From CAWEBF01 sp963807235 (GTDB lineage: Bacteria > Acidobacteriota > Vicinamibacteria > Vicinamibacterales > UBA2999), in NCBI GenBank assembly GCA_963807235.1, contig CAWEBF010000035.1:186001-250000 (forward strand): 64,000 nt of DNA, written 5' to 3'. Within the stretch, counting starts at the first letter, position 1. Each line of letters begins with the position of its first letter. The notes below the pieces were generated by a model. That model made no database searches. It had not been told where the DNA came from and saw only the letters and a list, made by a program, of their open reading frames with translations. This document shows positions 18,683 to 28,422 of the stretch, one piece after another. A program made the position numbers and the translations under genes.

Positions 18683-18732
18683 GCTAAGAAATTAGCATGT
18701 TAATACAACTAACACCGACAGGCGCATGTCAA
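18680..18732 (-). promoter_or_regulatory. Promoter and palindromic operator of the BlaI/M56 operon
   Basis: A perfect -35 hexamer TTGACA reads at 18732-18727 on the minus strand, with a weaker TTGTAT/TGTATT about 18-19 bases on. A perfect dyad CATGCTAA-GAAA-TTAGCATG spans 18680-18699 and includes the BlaI ATG. A second weaker dyad TGTTA-N7-TAACA lies at 18698-18714. Their position between promoter and start fits autorepression by BlaI. Confidence 0.65.
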
Positions 18733-18736
18733 GAGG

Positions 18737-18764
18737 GGCCCCAGGCGCCAGGCCTCAGGCCCCG
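18737..18764 (+). repeat. Heptamer array (GGCCCCA family)
   Basis: GGCCCCA GGCGCCA GGCCTCA GGCCCCG, four units in exact register, between the BlaI promoter and the TonB receptor gene. Confidence 0.8.
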
Positions 18765-18839
18765 GGCGAGGAGTGCAGTTCCGGTCCGGGTTTGTGACTT
18801 GTGAGCTGTGAAGCCTGTGAGCCTTGAGCGGACTGAACT

Positions 18840-21518
18840 TCAGAACCTGAAGTTCAGTCCAATCTCAATTCGTCTCGGCGCCGCTGCAGACGTGGCATGG
18901 CCGAAGAACGGCGACTGGACGTTGCCGACGAAGTTCACGTAGTTCACGCGGTTCAGCACGTTGTTGGCGGCGACCCACACTTCGGTGCTGAAGCGCCCGT
19001 TGCCGCCGTCGAACGCGTTGCCGCCACCCGGCCCACCTTGTCCTCCGCCGCGACCACCACCAGGGCCCCCGGGACCCTGCTGAAGCGCCGACGGCGCTGC
19101 GGCCGGGCGACCGCCACCACCACCGCCCTGACGTCCACCGGGGCCGCCCGGTGTCGTGCGCGCGGGCCCGAAGCTGATCTGCCGGCTCACGCGCAGGCTC
19201 ATGTCAAATCTCGCCGCGCCGCGGGCCGCATTGCGGCCGATGCCAGCGGGCCGGTCGTTGACCACGCCGTCCAGGTTGTTGTCGCTGCCCGTGGTGATGT
19301 TGTACGGGGCGGCCGACTGTGCGTTGCCGTTCACGCTGGCGCGCGTGCCGAACACGAACGGCATGTTGAAGTTGAAGTTCACGCGGTGGCGCACGTCCTG
19401 GAACGACGGACCCCATTCCGCGTCCGGATCGAGGCTGTTGGCCGGCAACGATGTGGCGCCATCGGCGTGGTTCTTCACCTGCCCCAACGTGTAGTTGCCG
19501 CCCATGAAGATGCGCCGCTGCGTCAGGCGGTAGTTCAGGCCGACGTTGAGGCGGTCGCTCTGCGAACGTCCCGTGGACTCGAACTGCGTGACCGTGCCGA
19601 TGTTGGGCTCCGGGCGCACCCCCGACTCGTCCGGCGCGTTGACGTTCACCGAACGCATCAGGTTCCGCCCGCGCAGCATCTGATACGACGCCTGCAGTTG
19701 AAGGTTCTCGGTGATGGCGCGCTCCGCGCCAATCGACGCCTGGTGGATGAACGGCATCGACAGGTCGGGCGACTCCTGGATGCGGCCGCCGGGAAGGATG
19801 GTGGGCGACGCGCCGACGAACGGATTGGGATAGCCGGGATTCAGGATCAGGAGGTCGCGCTGGGAAACGCCGTTCACACGCAGCGTCTGGTCGTAGAGGT
19901 TCGCGTCGTACCAATCGTAGAAGATGCCGTACCCGCCACGAAACACCACGGCAGCGGGCGCGTTCCACGAGAAGCCCACTCGCGGCATCAGGTTCAGCTT
20001 GTCGTCGATGAGCGACTGCATCTCCTGCCGCAGACCCACGCTGAAGGAGAGGTTGCGGTTCACGCGGATGTCGTCTTGCCAGTAGAGGCCCAGCTGGTAC
20101 TGCGAGAACGCGGTGTCCACCTCTCCATTGCGCTGGGTGAACTGCACGGGCGTGCCGGCCCGATAGGCATCGATGTCGCTGAACGTGAAGGTGCCGGCCG
20201 CGTTACGGGCGTCGAAGTTGTCGTACGACCCGCCTTCAAACAGCAGACCCACCCGCATGGCATGCGCGCGGCCGATGTTGAAGTCGATGTTGTCGGCCAC
20301 TTCGAGCGTCCGCGAGGATCCGTGGCTGTCGATGCCGGCTCCGCCTTTGTAAAACGTTTCGATGACGTTGATCGAGGGCCCGTCGGTGAGAGACCAGGCT
20401 CTATTGGCCTGGCGATTGAACTGGACGCGAACCTCGTGCAACGTCGTCTTGCCGATGAGGCCCTGTATCTGGAACCGGACCTGGTCCTCGTTGCCGGCGC
20501 GACTCGTGGCGCGTTCGGGCAACGTGAAATCCCCGACGCTCTGGTTCGAGGCTTCAGTCTGACCGCGCCGGTACTCGAGGCGCAGCGTCTGGTTGTTCGT
20601 CAGCGCGTGCTCGATGCCAGCCGTGACGTTGGTGGCCTCCGTCGGGCGCTTGACCTGGTCGCGGAAGATGCTGCCGTCTTCGTTCAGCGCGAAGATGGCG
20701 GGCGTGTCGAAGGACCGGTTGCCGTCGAGCGACAGCCGCAGCGACGTCTTGCCCGCGACCAGCGGGCCGCGGAACCCCATGTTGAAGCGGCGGAACTCCT
20801 CGGGCGTTTCCGTGCGCGCGAACGCGTTCCTGGCGTTGAACGCTTCGGTGCGCAGCCCCATGTTCGCGTTGCCGCTCCACTCGCGCACGTTGGGCCGCGT
20901 GATGATCTCGATCTGCGTGCGCCCCGCGTCGTGGTTGTCGGCCGAGAAGGAGTTCGTGCGGAAGCGAATCTGCCGGATCTCTTCGCGCGAGGGCAGCCGG
21001 CCGCCGCGGAAGCCGTTGACCTGGAAGACCGCGCCCGATCCCCCGGTCATCTGGCGCAGCACTTCGGCCAGCTCGTCGGGGTCGTCGGGCAGCGAGTCGA
21101 TCTCATCCTGCTCCAGCGTGGTCGTCTGCGAGTTTCCGCTGCGGTCATCGAGGCTCGCGAGGTTGCTGACTTCCACTTCTTCAACCAGTCCCGCGATACC
21201 CAGCGTGACGGTCTGGTTGTTGGCGCCCCGGCGCAGGTTCACGGTCGCATCGTGCGCGTTGAAGCCGGGGAACTCCACGTGCAGTTGCACGGTTCCCTGC
21301 ATGAGGCCGGGAATCGTCGCCAGGCCGCGGTCGTCCGACATCACCGTCATCGGTTCGCCCGCGGTGGGCGTGACGACGATGGTCGCGTTGGGAATGCCGG
21401 CACCCGTTTCGTCCACCACCACGAGCCGCAGTTGCGACTGCTGGGACTGAGCGGCGGTCTGCGCCGCCAGCGGCGCCGCCACCAGGCAGAACACGAGGGC
21501 CAACAGGAGTCGTTTCAT
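18840..21518 (-). CDS. TonB-dependent outer-membrane receptor (Oar-like, carboxypeptidase-regulatory N-terminus)
   Basis: Outer-membrane beta-barrel of 892 residues. A signal peptide (MKRLLLALVFCLVAAPLAAQ) precedes a carboxypeptidase-regulatory-like domain (VVDETGAGIPNATIVVTP), a plug-like segment (LRQMTGGSGAVFQVNGFRGG) and a barrel ending in the outer-membrane C-terminal signature RRIEIGLNFRF. ATG 21518 overlaps the upstream stop as ATGA, so translation is coupled. A long Gly-rich insert (GGPGGRQGGGGGG, then GGPGGGRGGGQGGPGGG) lies shortly before the last strands, where families usually have a loop. Likely binds a polymer or peptide; substrate not deducible. Confidence 0.88.
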   Translation of the reverse strand: MKRLLLALVFCLVAAPLAAQTAAQSQQSQLRLVVVDETGAGIPNATIVVTPTAGEPMTVMSDDRGLATIPGLMQGTVQLHVEFPGFNAHDATVNLRRGANNQTVTLGIAGLVEEVEVSNLASLDDRSGNSQTTTLEQDEIDSLPDDPDELAEVLRQMTGGSGAVFQVNGFRGGRLPSREEIRQIRFRTNSFSADNHDAGRTQIEIITRPNVREWSGNANMGLRTEAFNARNAFARTETPEEFRRFNMGFRGPLVAGKTSLRLSLDGNRSFDTPAIFALNEDGSIFRDQVKRPTEATNVTAGIEHALTNNQTLRLEYRRGQTEASNQSVGDFTLPERATSRAGNEDQVRFQIQGLIGKTTLHEVRVQFNRQANRAWSLTDGPSINVIETFYKGGAGIDSHGSSRTLEVADNIDFNIGRAHAMRVGLLFEGGSYDNFDARNAAGTFTFSDIDAYRAGTPVQFTQRNGEVDTAFSQYQLGLYWQDDIRVNRNLSFSVGLRQEMQSLIDDKLNLMPRVGFSWNAPAAVVFRGGYGIFYDWYDANLYDQTLRVNGVSQRDLLILNPGYPNPFVGASPTILPGGRIQESPDLSMPFIHQASIGAERAITENLQLQASYQMLRGRNLMRSVNVNAPDESGVRPEPNIGTVTQFESTGRSQSDRLNVGLNYRLTQRRIFMGGNYTLGQVKNHADGATSLPANSLDPDAEWGPSFQDVRHRVNFNFNMPFVFGTRASVNGNAQSAAPYNITTGSDNNLDGVVNDRPAGIGRNAARGAARFDMSLRVSRQISFGPARTTPGGPGGRQGGGGGGRPAAAPSALQQGPGGPGGGRGGGQGGPGGGNAFDGGNGRFSTEVWVAANNVLNRVNYVNFVGNVQSPFFGHATSAAAPRRIEIGLNFRF

Positions 21519-22481
21519 TTGGTGAACGTGTTCTGCTTCAGGTTCGGGTTGATCCGGTAGTTCTTGATTTCCCACTCTTCGTTGGTCTGGCCGTTCACGC
21601 CGCGCGTGATGAGGTGCGGCAGCTTCATCCCGTTCACGGTCTTGTAATCCGAGAGGTGGGTCTCGATGGTGATCTGCGGGGGCGGACCGCCCGCTCGTCC
21701 GTCGGCACCGCCTCGCCCGTCGGCACCGGCGCCGCGCCGGCCGCGGCCGCCGCCGAAATCCTGTGTTCGTCATCATCAGCGGCATGTGCGTCGTCGAGTC
21801 CAGGAACACGCGGGTGGCAGCGCCTTCAGCAGGCTTGACCTCGAGCACGTCGGCCGTGCCGTCCGGGGACTGCGCCGTTCCGACCCATGTCACCGGCGCG
21901 TCGGTCGTCAGGAACCACATCAGCATCAGCCGTGCCAGTTCGTTCTGCCGTTGCCGCCGCTGCGCTTCGCGCAACCGCTCGGGATCCACTCCGCCGCCGG
22001 CTCGACCATCGGCCCCCTGTCCTCCGAAGAGTTCAGCGAACCGGCCCCGGGCTCCGGCGTCTCCGCGCCCGCCCCCGCCACCGCCGTCACCGCCGCGCCC
22101 GAACCCGCCAAAGCCCCCGCGCCCCCCGGGAAAGCCGCTGCTGATTTCTTCCCACACCTCGGTCCCGTTCAGCACCTCGACGCGCTCGCCGATCGGACCG
22201 CCGGCGGCCCCCGTCGTCTCGTTTCGCCGATAGCGGCTCGGCGACTCGATGAAAATCTCGAAGTCCCCCTCGATCGTGTTGTTGTTCCCGGCGGTGCGCT
22301 TGAACGTACCGTTGGCCTGAACCGTCTTCAGGCCGCGCAGCTTGTCCTCGCCGCCAATCGCCTTGCGGGCTTCCGCCAGGAGGCTCGCGCCCTTTTCGGC
22401 GTCCTGAGCGTCGAGCCGCGTTTCGAAACCCGCCAGCAGACCCAGGAGGGCCGCTGCGGACACCAGGGGATACGTGCGCAT
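21515..22481 (-). CDS. Exported lipoprotein-sorting-like protein of unknown function (one frameshift)
   Basis: Periplasmic protein of about 320 residues with a signal peptide (LVSAAALLGLLAGFETRLDA). EARKAIGGEDKLRGLKTVQANGTF resembles the start of outer-membrane lipoprotein-sorting (LolA/LolB-fold) proteins that often precede Oar-type receptors in acidobacteria. The middle is Gly/Arg-rich (GGRGGFGGFGRGGDGGGGGG). The frame breaks near 21755; the continuation is THLSDYKTVNGMKLPHLITR and ends KNYRINPNLKQNTFTK, overlapping the receptor start. Probably works with the receptor in the same operon; that is an inference from coupling. Confidence 0.7.
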
Positions 22482-22602
22482 GGTCTGATTATTCCGCCCC
22501 GAAGGATCCGACGTCGTTAAGGGGGCGCAAAGAGATTGTTAACGATGTAAAAGCTTTGACTTCAATATGTTACGGCACATTTTCGCGTGCTAGACTTCGC
22601 TC

Positions 22603-24430
22603 GTGCGCTGGCCTCGACCAAACGGGCTGACCCTCTTATCGGCCGCCCTTCTGGTGCTCCTGCCCACCCTCGCGGTGCTGCAGTATCGCTGGGTTGGCCA
22701 GGTGAGCGTCGCCGAACAGGAGCGGATGCAACGCAATCTCCGCAACGCCGCAATCCAGTTCCGCGACTCCTTCGACGTTGAAGTGGGACGGGCGTTCGGC
22801 GCACTCCAGGTCGGCGTCAACACGGCGCGCGACGGCTTCTCGGAACCGTACCTCGGATCGATACGAGGCGTGGGTCGCCACCGCCGAGTACCCGGAGATT
22901 GTCTCCAACGTCTACGTGATCGACGCGCCCGAGGACGCGCTGCGCGCGCGGCAGTGGGATGCCCGCCGGCACGCCTTCATCGACGTCGACTGGCCCGAGT
23001 CATTGACAGCGTGGCGCCCCGAGTTCGCGCGACAGCTCGCGGAGTACGACCAGACGCAGTTCGGCCGGCGCCCGTTCCCCGCTTTCCCCGACGATGAGAT
23101 GCTGCTCGTGGCGCCGCTCCGCAACTTCGGACCGCGACCCGGCGAGCCCGGTCCACCGTCCACCCCGGTCTTCGGATATACGGTCGTCCAGTTGAATCGC
23201 CAGTTCATCGTCGACGACGTCCTGCCCGGACTGTCGCGGCGCTTTTTCATTCACTCGGAGGGCGACAGCTACCGCGTGGCCGTCGTGAAGACCGCTCAGC
23301 CCGAGACGGTCATCTATCAGTCTGATCCCGCGATGCCGGTCCACCCCGACTCGGCCGACGCCACGGAGTCGTTCTTCGGACCGCGCGGGCCCGGGTTCTT
23401 CGGGCGCCGCGGAGGACCGGGCGGTCGAGACGGCGGCGGCGGAGGATTTCGTGCGCTGCCACCCGGACCTGACGGACAAGGGCCCGGTGGGCCACGGGGA
23501 GACGGGCAAGGCCCGCCGCCCAACCTCGGTCGATGGCTGGTGGCCGTCCAGCACGCCAGCGGATCGCTGGAGGCGGCCGTGGCCACCGTGCGCCGGCGCA
23601 ACCTCGGCATCAGCTTCGGGGTGCTCCTGCTGCTCTCGGTCAGCGTGGCGCTGCTGGCGCAGGCGTCCCGCCGCGCCCAGCGGCTCGCCCGGCAGCAGAT
23701 GGAGTTTGTGGCCGGTGTCTCGCACGAACTGCGCACGCCGATCGCCGTGATCCGCTCGGCCGCGGAGAACCTGTCGCAGGGCGTGGTGGGAGGAAGCGAC
23801 CGCGTGAAGCAGTACGGGCGCGTCATGGAAGGCGAGGCACGGCGCCTGGGCGAAATGCTCGAAAGCGTGCTGCAGTATGCCGGCGTCGAATCGGGGCGAG
23901 GGCTGGGAGCGCTTGCGCCGCTGGCTCCCGCCGATCTGATCGATGAGGCCATCGATTCCGCGCGGGTCAGCGCGAACAGCTCGGCCGAAGTCGAGCGGGT
24001 GATCCCGCCGGATCTGCCGGGGGTCGTCGGCGACCACGCCGCGCTCAAGTCCGCGATCCAGAACCTGGTGGTCAATGCGTTCAAGTACGGCGGCGAGGCG
24101 CAGTGGGTCGGGGTGCGCGCCGAGCAGGTGTCGAGCGGCCGCAAGACGGAAGTGCACATCACGGTCGAAGACCGCGGGCCCGGTATCCCCGCACACGAAC
24201 TGCCGCACATCTTCGAGCCCTTCTACCGCGGGGCCCTCCCCGTGAGCGAGCAGATTCACGGGAACGGTCTGGGCCTGTCGCTCGTCCAACGCATCGTGCG
24301 CGCGCATGGCGGTTCGGTGTCGGTCAGCGCCCGGGAGGGGGGCGGCACCGCCTTCACGATTGTTCTGCCAGCCGCCGCTCCGGAACCCAACCCCTCTTCG
24401 TTCGCCAACGCTCGCGCCGCGGCGCACTAG
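22603..24430 (+). CDS. Sensor histidine kinase with Gly-rich periplasmic domain (one frameshift)
   Basis: Membrane histidine kinase of about 609 residues. An N-terminal transmembrane helix (LLSAALLVLLPTLAVLQYRW), a large periplasmic sensor part and a second helix near FGVLLLLSVSVALLAQ are followed by HisKA (VSHELRTPIAVIRSA) and HATPase (NLVVNAFKYGG, EDRGPGIPAHELPHIF, NGLGLSLVQRI). No HAMP domain is evident. The periplasmic end is Gly-rich (FFGRRGGPGGRDGGGGGF), like the divergent receptor genes. A shift near 22855 joins DGFSEPY to SDRYEAWVATAEYPEIV. The start is GTG 22603. The response regulator gene follows 16 bases later. Confidence 0.88.
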
Positions 24431-24446
24431 CACGAGCCGAACGACG

Positions 24447-25133
24447 TTGGCACGGCTGCTCCTGGTCGAAGACGAGCTTGGATTGGTGATGACGCTCACC
24501 GACCGTCTCGAGTCGGAGGGCTTCACCGTGGAAAGCGCCCGCGACGCCAAGTCCGGCCTGCAGCGCGCCACCGAAGAGCGATTCGACATGATCCTGCTGG
24601 ATGTCATGCTGCCGGGCGGCAGCGGACTGGACATCTGCCGTTCGATCAGGCAGATGGGCATCCAGACACCGGTGCTGATGCTGACGGCGCGTGGACAGGT
24701 GGTGGACCGCGTGGTCGGCTTGAAGCTGGGCGCCGACGACTACCTGGTGAAGCCGTTCGAGATGGCGGAGCTGCTGGCGCGCATCGAAGCCGTCTCGCGC
24801 CGCACGCGACCGACGCCATCGCCCTCGACCGCGGAGGCGTTCGAGACGGGCAACCTTCGGATGGACTTCCGTCGCGCCGAGGTGACGAGAAACGGCGAGA
24901 TGCTGACGCTTTCCGCGCGAGAGTACAAGCTGCTGCGGTATTTCGTCGAGCACCGCGGCGCCACGTTGTCGCGCGACGAGCTGCTGAACGAGGTGTGGGG
25001 CTACAACGCCATGCCTTCGACCCGAACCGTGGACGTGCATGTGGCCTGGCTTCGCCAGAAGATCGAGGAGAACCCCAGGCACCCGAAGCACATCCTCACG
25101 GTCCACGGCCTCGGATACAAGTTCGCGGACTGA
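24447..25133 (+). CDS. OmpR/PhoB-family response regulator
   Basis: Response regulator of 228 residues: a receiver domain (LLLVEDELGLVMTLTDRLES, phospho-acceptor Asp in MILLDVMLPGGSG, LTARG, and KPFEMAELLARIEA with the conserved Lys) and a winged-helix output domain (LSAREYKLLRYFVEH, VWGYNAMPSTRTVDVHV, ILTVHGLGYKFAD). TTG 24447 is the first codon that fits the family N-terminus; no good Shine-Dalgarno sequence is seen, so coupling to the upstream kinase is likely. Plausible target: the divergent receptor operon at 18840-22481, an inference from position. Confidence 0.9.
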   Translation: MARLLLVEDELGLVMTLTDRLESEGFTVESARDAKSGLQRATEERFDMILLDVMLPGGSGLDICRSIRQMGIQTPVLMLTARGQVVDRVVGLKLGADDYLVKPFEMAELLARIEAVSRRTRPTPSPSTAEAFETGNLRMDFRRAEVTRNGEMLTLSAREYKLLRYFVEHRGATLSRDELLNEVWGYNAMPSTRTVDVHVAWLRQKIEENPRHPKHILTVHGLGYKFAD

Positions 25134-25202
25134 ACTGAAGGGTTTCCACAGTTCAGTCCGCGAACGCGTTCCTGTATCTCTTGGGCGCGCTTCGCACGCC
25201 GG

Positions 25203-25226
25203 GGCTCCGGGCTTCGGGCTCCAGGC
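25203..25226 (+). repeat. Heptamer array (GGCTCCG family)
   Basis: GGCTCCG GGCTTCG GGCTCCA then GGC, in the 234-base gap after the response regulator gene. The rest of that gap holds no gene I can support. Confidence 0.75.
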
Positions 25227-25339
25227 CTTTTGACCAGCCCGGAACTGCGATCGTCATTTTCCGTGGACACCCCGGCCGGATTTGCGCAGAAATGGCGGCT
25301 CAAGGCCCAGGATTTAGCGGGTTTCCTGGCCCCGCCTCC

Positions 25340-25355
25340 AGGCACGCCCCTTGCT
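25340..25355 (+). promoter_or_regulatory. Sigma-54-type (-24/-12) promoter-like element
   Basis: AGGCACGCCCCTTGCT matches TGGCACG-N4-TTGCW at every position but the first, with the GG-N10-GC spacing. The predicted transcript would start about 2 bases before ATG 25368, which is unusually close. Confidence 0.45.
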
Positions 25356-25367
25356 CAATGAGCTGCT

Positions 25368-26305
25368 ATGGAAATCACAAAGGGAGCCTTGGGGTTGGTG
25401 GCGGCCGTCGGTCTCGTGGCCGGGGTGGCGGGGTCCTTCGTGGCGAGCCACGTTGGCACACCGGCGCAGGGCGCCGAGCCTCGCATCGAAGCCGCGGAAC
25501 CCGTTGCGCAGCCCGTAGAGGCCCCGGAAACGGTGACCACTGATCTGCTTGCTACCGCCCGGCCTCGCGCCGCTGAGCAACCCGCGGCCGAGCGCAAACC
25601 GGCTGCCGTAAGCACCACGCGTTCACGGGCTTCCGTTCGACCCTCGGCGCCGGCCGCTCCTGCGGCCACTGCGGTCGCGAATGCTGATGCCCCGGCCCCT
25701 CAAATCGCTCCGGTTGCTCCGGTCCATGCGCCGCTCGCCGACCGTGAGCCCGACGTCCTGGCGGCGGTCGAGGAGCCCCGCTACGAAGATTTCGTGCTGC
25801 CGGCGCAGTCGGTCATCGGCATCCAGGTTGAGCGCGCCGTGTCGAGCGAGACCGCGCAAGTCGAGGACGAGGTCACCGCCCGCGTGACGCGCGACGTCCG
25901 CGTCGGCGACCGCGTGGTGATTCCGGCCGGCTCGCGAGCGACGGGCTTTGTGACCCTGGTCGAGCGCGGCGGACGCCTGAAGGATCGCGCGCGGCTGGGC
26001 TCCGCTTCACGTCGGTGACGCTGGCCGACGGCACGCGCGTGCCGATCGTGACCGAGGCCATCTACCGCGAGGGCGACTCGCCGCGTAATGAAAGCGCGGC
26101 CAAGATCGGCGGCGGCGCCATCGGAGGCGCCATCCTGGGCGGCATCCTGGGCGGCGCGAAGGGTGCGGCCATCGGCGGGTCGATTGGCGCGGGCGCGGGT
26201 TCCGCGGCGGTCTACGCGGGCGGCCGCAACGCGGCGACGCTGCCGGCCGGCTCTCCCATCACCGTCCGCCTGGAAAACCCGGCCACGGTCACGGTCGAAC
26301 GCTAG
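25368..26305 (+). CDS. Membrane-anchored glycine-zipper protein (one frameshift)
   Basis: Protein of about 312 residues found widely in acidobacteria, function unknown. An N-terminal hydrophobic segment (LGLVAAVGLVAGVAGSFVAS) is followed by an Ala/Pro-rich linker, a conserved beta domain (VIGIQVERAVSSETAQVEDE, RVTRDVRVGDRVVIPAGSR) and a C-terminal glycine zipper (GGAIGGAILGGILGGAKGAA). A shift near 26007 joins DRARLG to FTSVTLADGTRVPIVTEAIYRE. No Shine-Dalgarno sequence precedes ATG 25368. Likely spans or inserts into a membrane with the beta domain outside. Confidence 0.72.
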
Positions 26306-26314
26306 ACTTCGTCC

Positions 26315-26390
26315 GGCTTCCGGCTTCCGGCTCGTCACGACTAACGACTAACGACCACGAGGCCGCCTCGCACCGCTGTTTTAGCGAGGC
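26315..26390. repeat. Two heptamer arrays and a small hairpin
   Basis: GGCTTCC GGCTTCC GGCTCGT (26315-26335), then ACGACTA ACGACTA ACGACCA (26337-26357), then the dyad GCCTCGC/GCGAGGC (26365-26390). The TACAAT at about 26411 may be the -10 box of the next gene; no good -35 box is visible. Confidence 0.75.
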
Positions 26391-26437
26391 GAGGCGCTGT
26401 CCGCTAGGACTACAATCGTGGCGGAGGAAAGCCCGCC

Positions 26438-26974
26438 ATGAAACTGTTCCAGGCCGCCGCCCTTACGTCCGCGTTGGTCGCTTGCGCCGTCCTGTCGATG
26501 AGCGCCCAGGTCAAGAAGTCGGAGATGCAGGGCGTGCGCAACTTCTCGCGCGTCGATGCTACCGTGGGCTGCGGCGGCGCCGTGGACCCTAGCGCCATGG
26601 CCGGGCTGCGGAAGGAAGGCTTCGTCTCGGTGATCAACCTGCGCCAGGCCAGCGAGGCCGGCGCTGACGTGGATGCCGGGCGCGCCGCGGCGCAGGCCGC
26701 GGGCCTCAAGTACATCCACCTGCCTTTCAACGTCGCCATGCCCGACACCAAGGTGGTCGACAGCTTCCTGGGCGCCGTGGCCGACAAGAGCAACCAGCCC
26801 GTGTTCATCCACTGCGGATCGGCCAACAGGGTCGGCGGCATGTGGATGATCAAGCGCGTGCTGCAGGACGGCTGGCCGGTGGACCAGGCCAAGACCGAGG
26901 CCGAAGCCATCGGCCTGAGCAGCCCGCAGCTGGTCGCGTTCGTCACCGACTACATCAAGACCCACAAGCGCTAG
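26438..26974 (+). CDS. Exported DUF442/BLH-like cysteine phosphatase-fold protein
   Basis: Periplasmic protein of 178 residues with a signal peptide (ALTSALVACAVLSMSAQ). The fold is that of DUF442/beta-lactamase-hydrolase-like proteins, related to dual-specificity phosphatases: VRNFSRVDATVGCGGAVDPSA, FVSVINLRQASEAG, LKYIHLPFN and the phosphate-loop-like FIHCGSANRVGGMW, with Cys and Arg spaced C-x4-R as in the family's CRSGTR. Phosphatase or sulfur-transfer activity is possible; substrate unknown. GGAGGAAAG precedes the ATG. The PLP decarboxylase gene starts 19 bases after the stop. Confidence 0.75.
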   Translation: MKLFQAAALTSALVACAVLSMSAQVKKSEMQGVRNFSRVDATVGCGGAVDPSAMAGLRKEGFVSVINLRQASEAGADVDAGRAAAQAAGLKYIHLPFNVAMPDTKVVDSFLGAVADKSNQPVFIHCGSANRVGGMWMIKRVLQDGWPVDQAKTEAEAIGLSSPQLVAFVTDYIKTHKR

Positions 26975-26993
26975 AGAGCGCTCCGTCAGACCT

Positions 26994-28422
26994 GTGGACT
27001 CGCACGAGTTCAGGCGGCACGGCCACTCGCTGGTCGAGTGGATCGCCGACTACCTCGAGCACTCGGATCGATACCCGGTGCTGGCCCGCGTGGCCCCGGG
27101 CGAGCTGACGCGCGCGCTCCCGGCCAGCGCTCCCGAGGACGCCGAATCGTTCGACGCCGTCGTCGCCGACTTCGAGCGGTTGATCGTGCCGGCGCTCACC
27201 CACTGGAACCATCCCGGCTTCTTCGGGTACTTCTCGGTCTCGTCCAGCCCGCCGGCGGTGCTGGCGGAGTTCCTGGCCGCCGCCATCAACCAGCAGGCGA
27301 TGCTCTGGCGGACATCCCCGGCCGCAACCGAGCTCGAAGGCGTGACATTGGGCTGGCTGCGCGAACTGATGGGCCTTCCGCCCGCGTTCGAGGGGGTGAT
27401 TTACGACACGGCCTCGATCTCGACGCTGCACGGGCTGGCCGCCGCGCGCGCGGCCGCGGTGAGCGGCGTGCGCGAACAGGGACTTCCAGGGCGCGCCGAC
27501 GTCGGGGCGTTGCGCGTGTACTGCTCCGACCAGGCGCACTCGTCGGTGGACAAGTCCGTGATCCTGCTCGGCCTGGGACACGAGGGGTTGTGCCGCGTGC
27601 CGAGCGACGGCGAATTCCGCATGTCAGTCGCGGCCCTGCGCGACGCCATCGCCCGCGACCGTGCCGCGGGCGTGACACCGATCGCGGTGGTCGCCACGCT
27701 GGGCACAACGTCCACGACGAGCATGGATCCGGTGGACGAGATCGCGGCCGTCTGCGAGCAGGAGGGCCTGTGGCTGCACGTGGACGCGGCCTACGCAGGT
27801 GTGGCAGCGATCATTCCCGACATCCGCCCCCGGTTCGCCGGCTGGGAACGCGCCGACTCGATCGTCGTCAACCCGCACAAGTGGCTGTTCGTGCCGGTGG
27901 ATCTCAGCGCGTTCTACACGAGGCGCATGGACGTGCTGCGCCAGGCGTTCTCGCTCGTGCCCGACTATCTGCGGACGGCCGAAGGCACGGCGGGCGTGCG
28001 CAACCTGATGGACACGGGCGTGCAGCTGGGCCGCCGCTTTCGCGCGTTGAAGCTGTGGATGGTGATGCGCGCGTACGGCGCCGAGGGGTTGCGGGCGAAG
28101 CTCGCCGAGCACATGCGCCTGGGCCGGCTCTTCGCAAGCTGGGTCGACGCGGACGCGACGTTCGAGCGGGTGGCCCAGACACCCTTCAGCGTGGTGTGCT
28201 TCCGCGCGTGTCCCGCGGGCGTGCCCGTCGGCGACCGTCGACGCGTTCAACGAACGGCTGCTCGACGCCGTGAACGCGACGGGCGACGTGTTCCTGTCGC
28301 ACACGCGGCTCAACGGCGCGTTCGTGCTGAGGCTGGCCGTGGGTCAGATGCGTACGACGGAGGCGAACATCGCCAGGGCGTGGGAACTGCTGCAGGCGAA
28401 CGCCGGTCTGCTATCGCGCTGA
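26994..28422 (+). CDS. PLP-dependent group II (aromatic-L-amino-acid type) decarboxylase (one frameshift)
   Basis: Cytosolic decarboxylase of about 476 residues, the size of aromatic-L-amino-acid/tyrosine decarboxylases. Blocks seen: HWNHPGFFGYFSVSSSPPAV, SPAATELEGVTLGWLRELMG, VYCSDQAHSSVDKS, LHVDAAYAG and the PLP lysine in VVNPHKWLFVPVD. A shift near 28225 moves to TVDAFNERLLDAVNATGD, and the protein ends NIARAWELLQANAGLLSR. The substrate (Tyr, Trp, Phe or Dopa) cannot be told. The start is GTG 26994. The 3' end overlaps the convergent CotH gene by 12 bases. Confidence 0.88.

Noticed and set aside
18897..21560. Open frame of 887 codons on the plus strand
   Set aside because: Antisense shadow of the TonB-dependent receptor, whose signal peptide, barrel signature and coupled upstream gene are clear.
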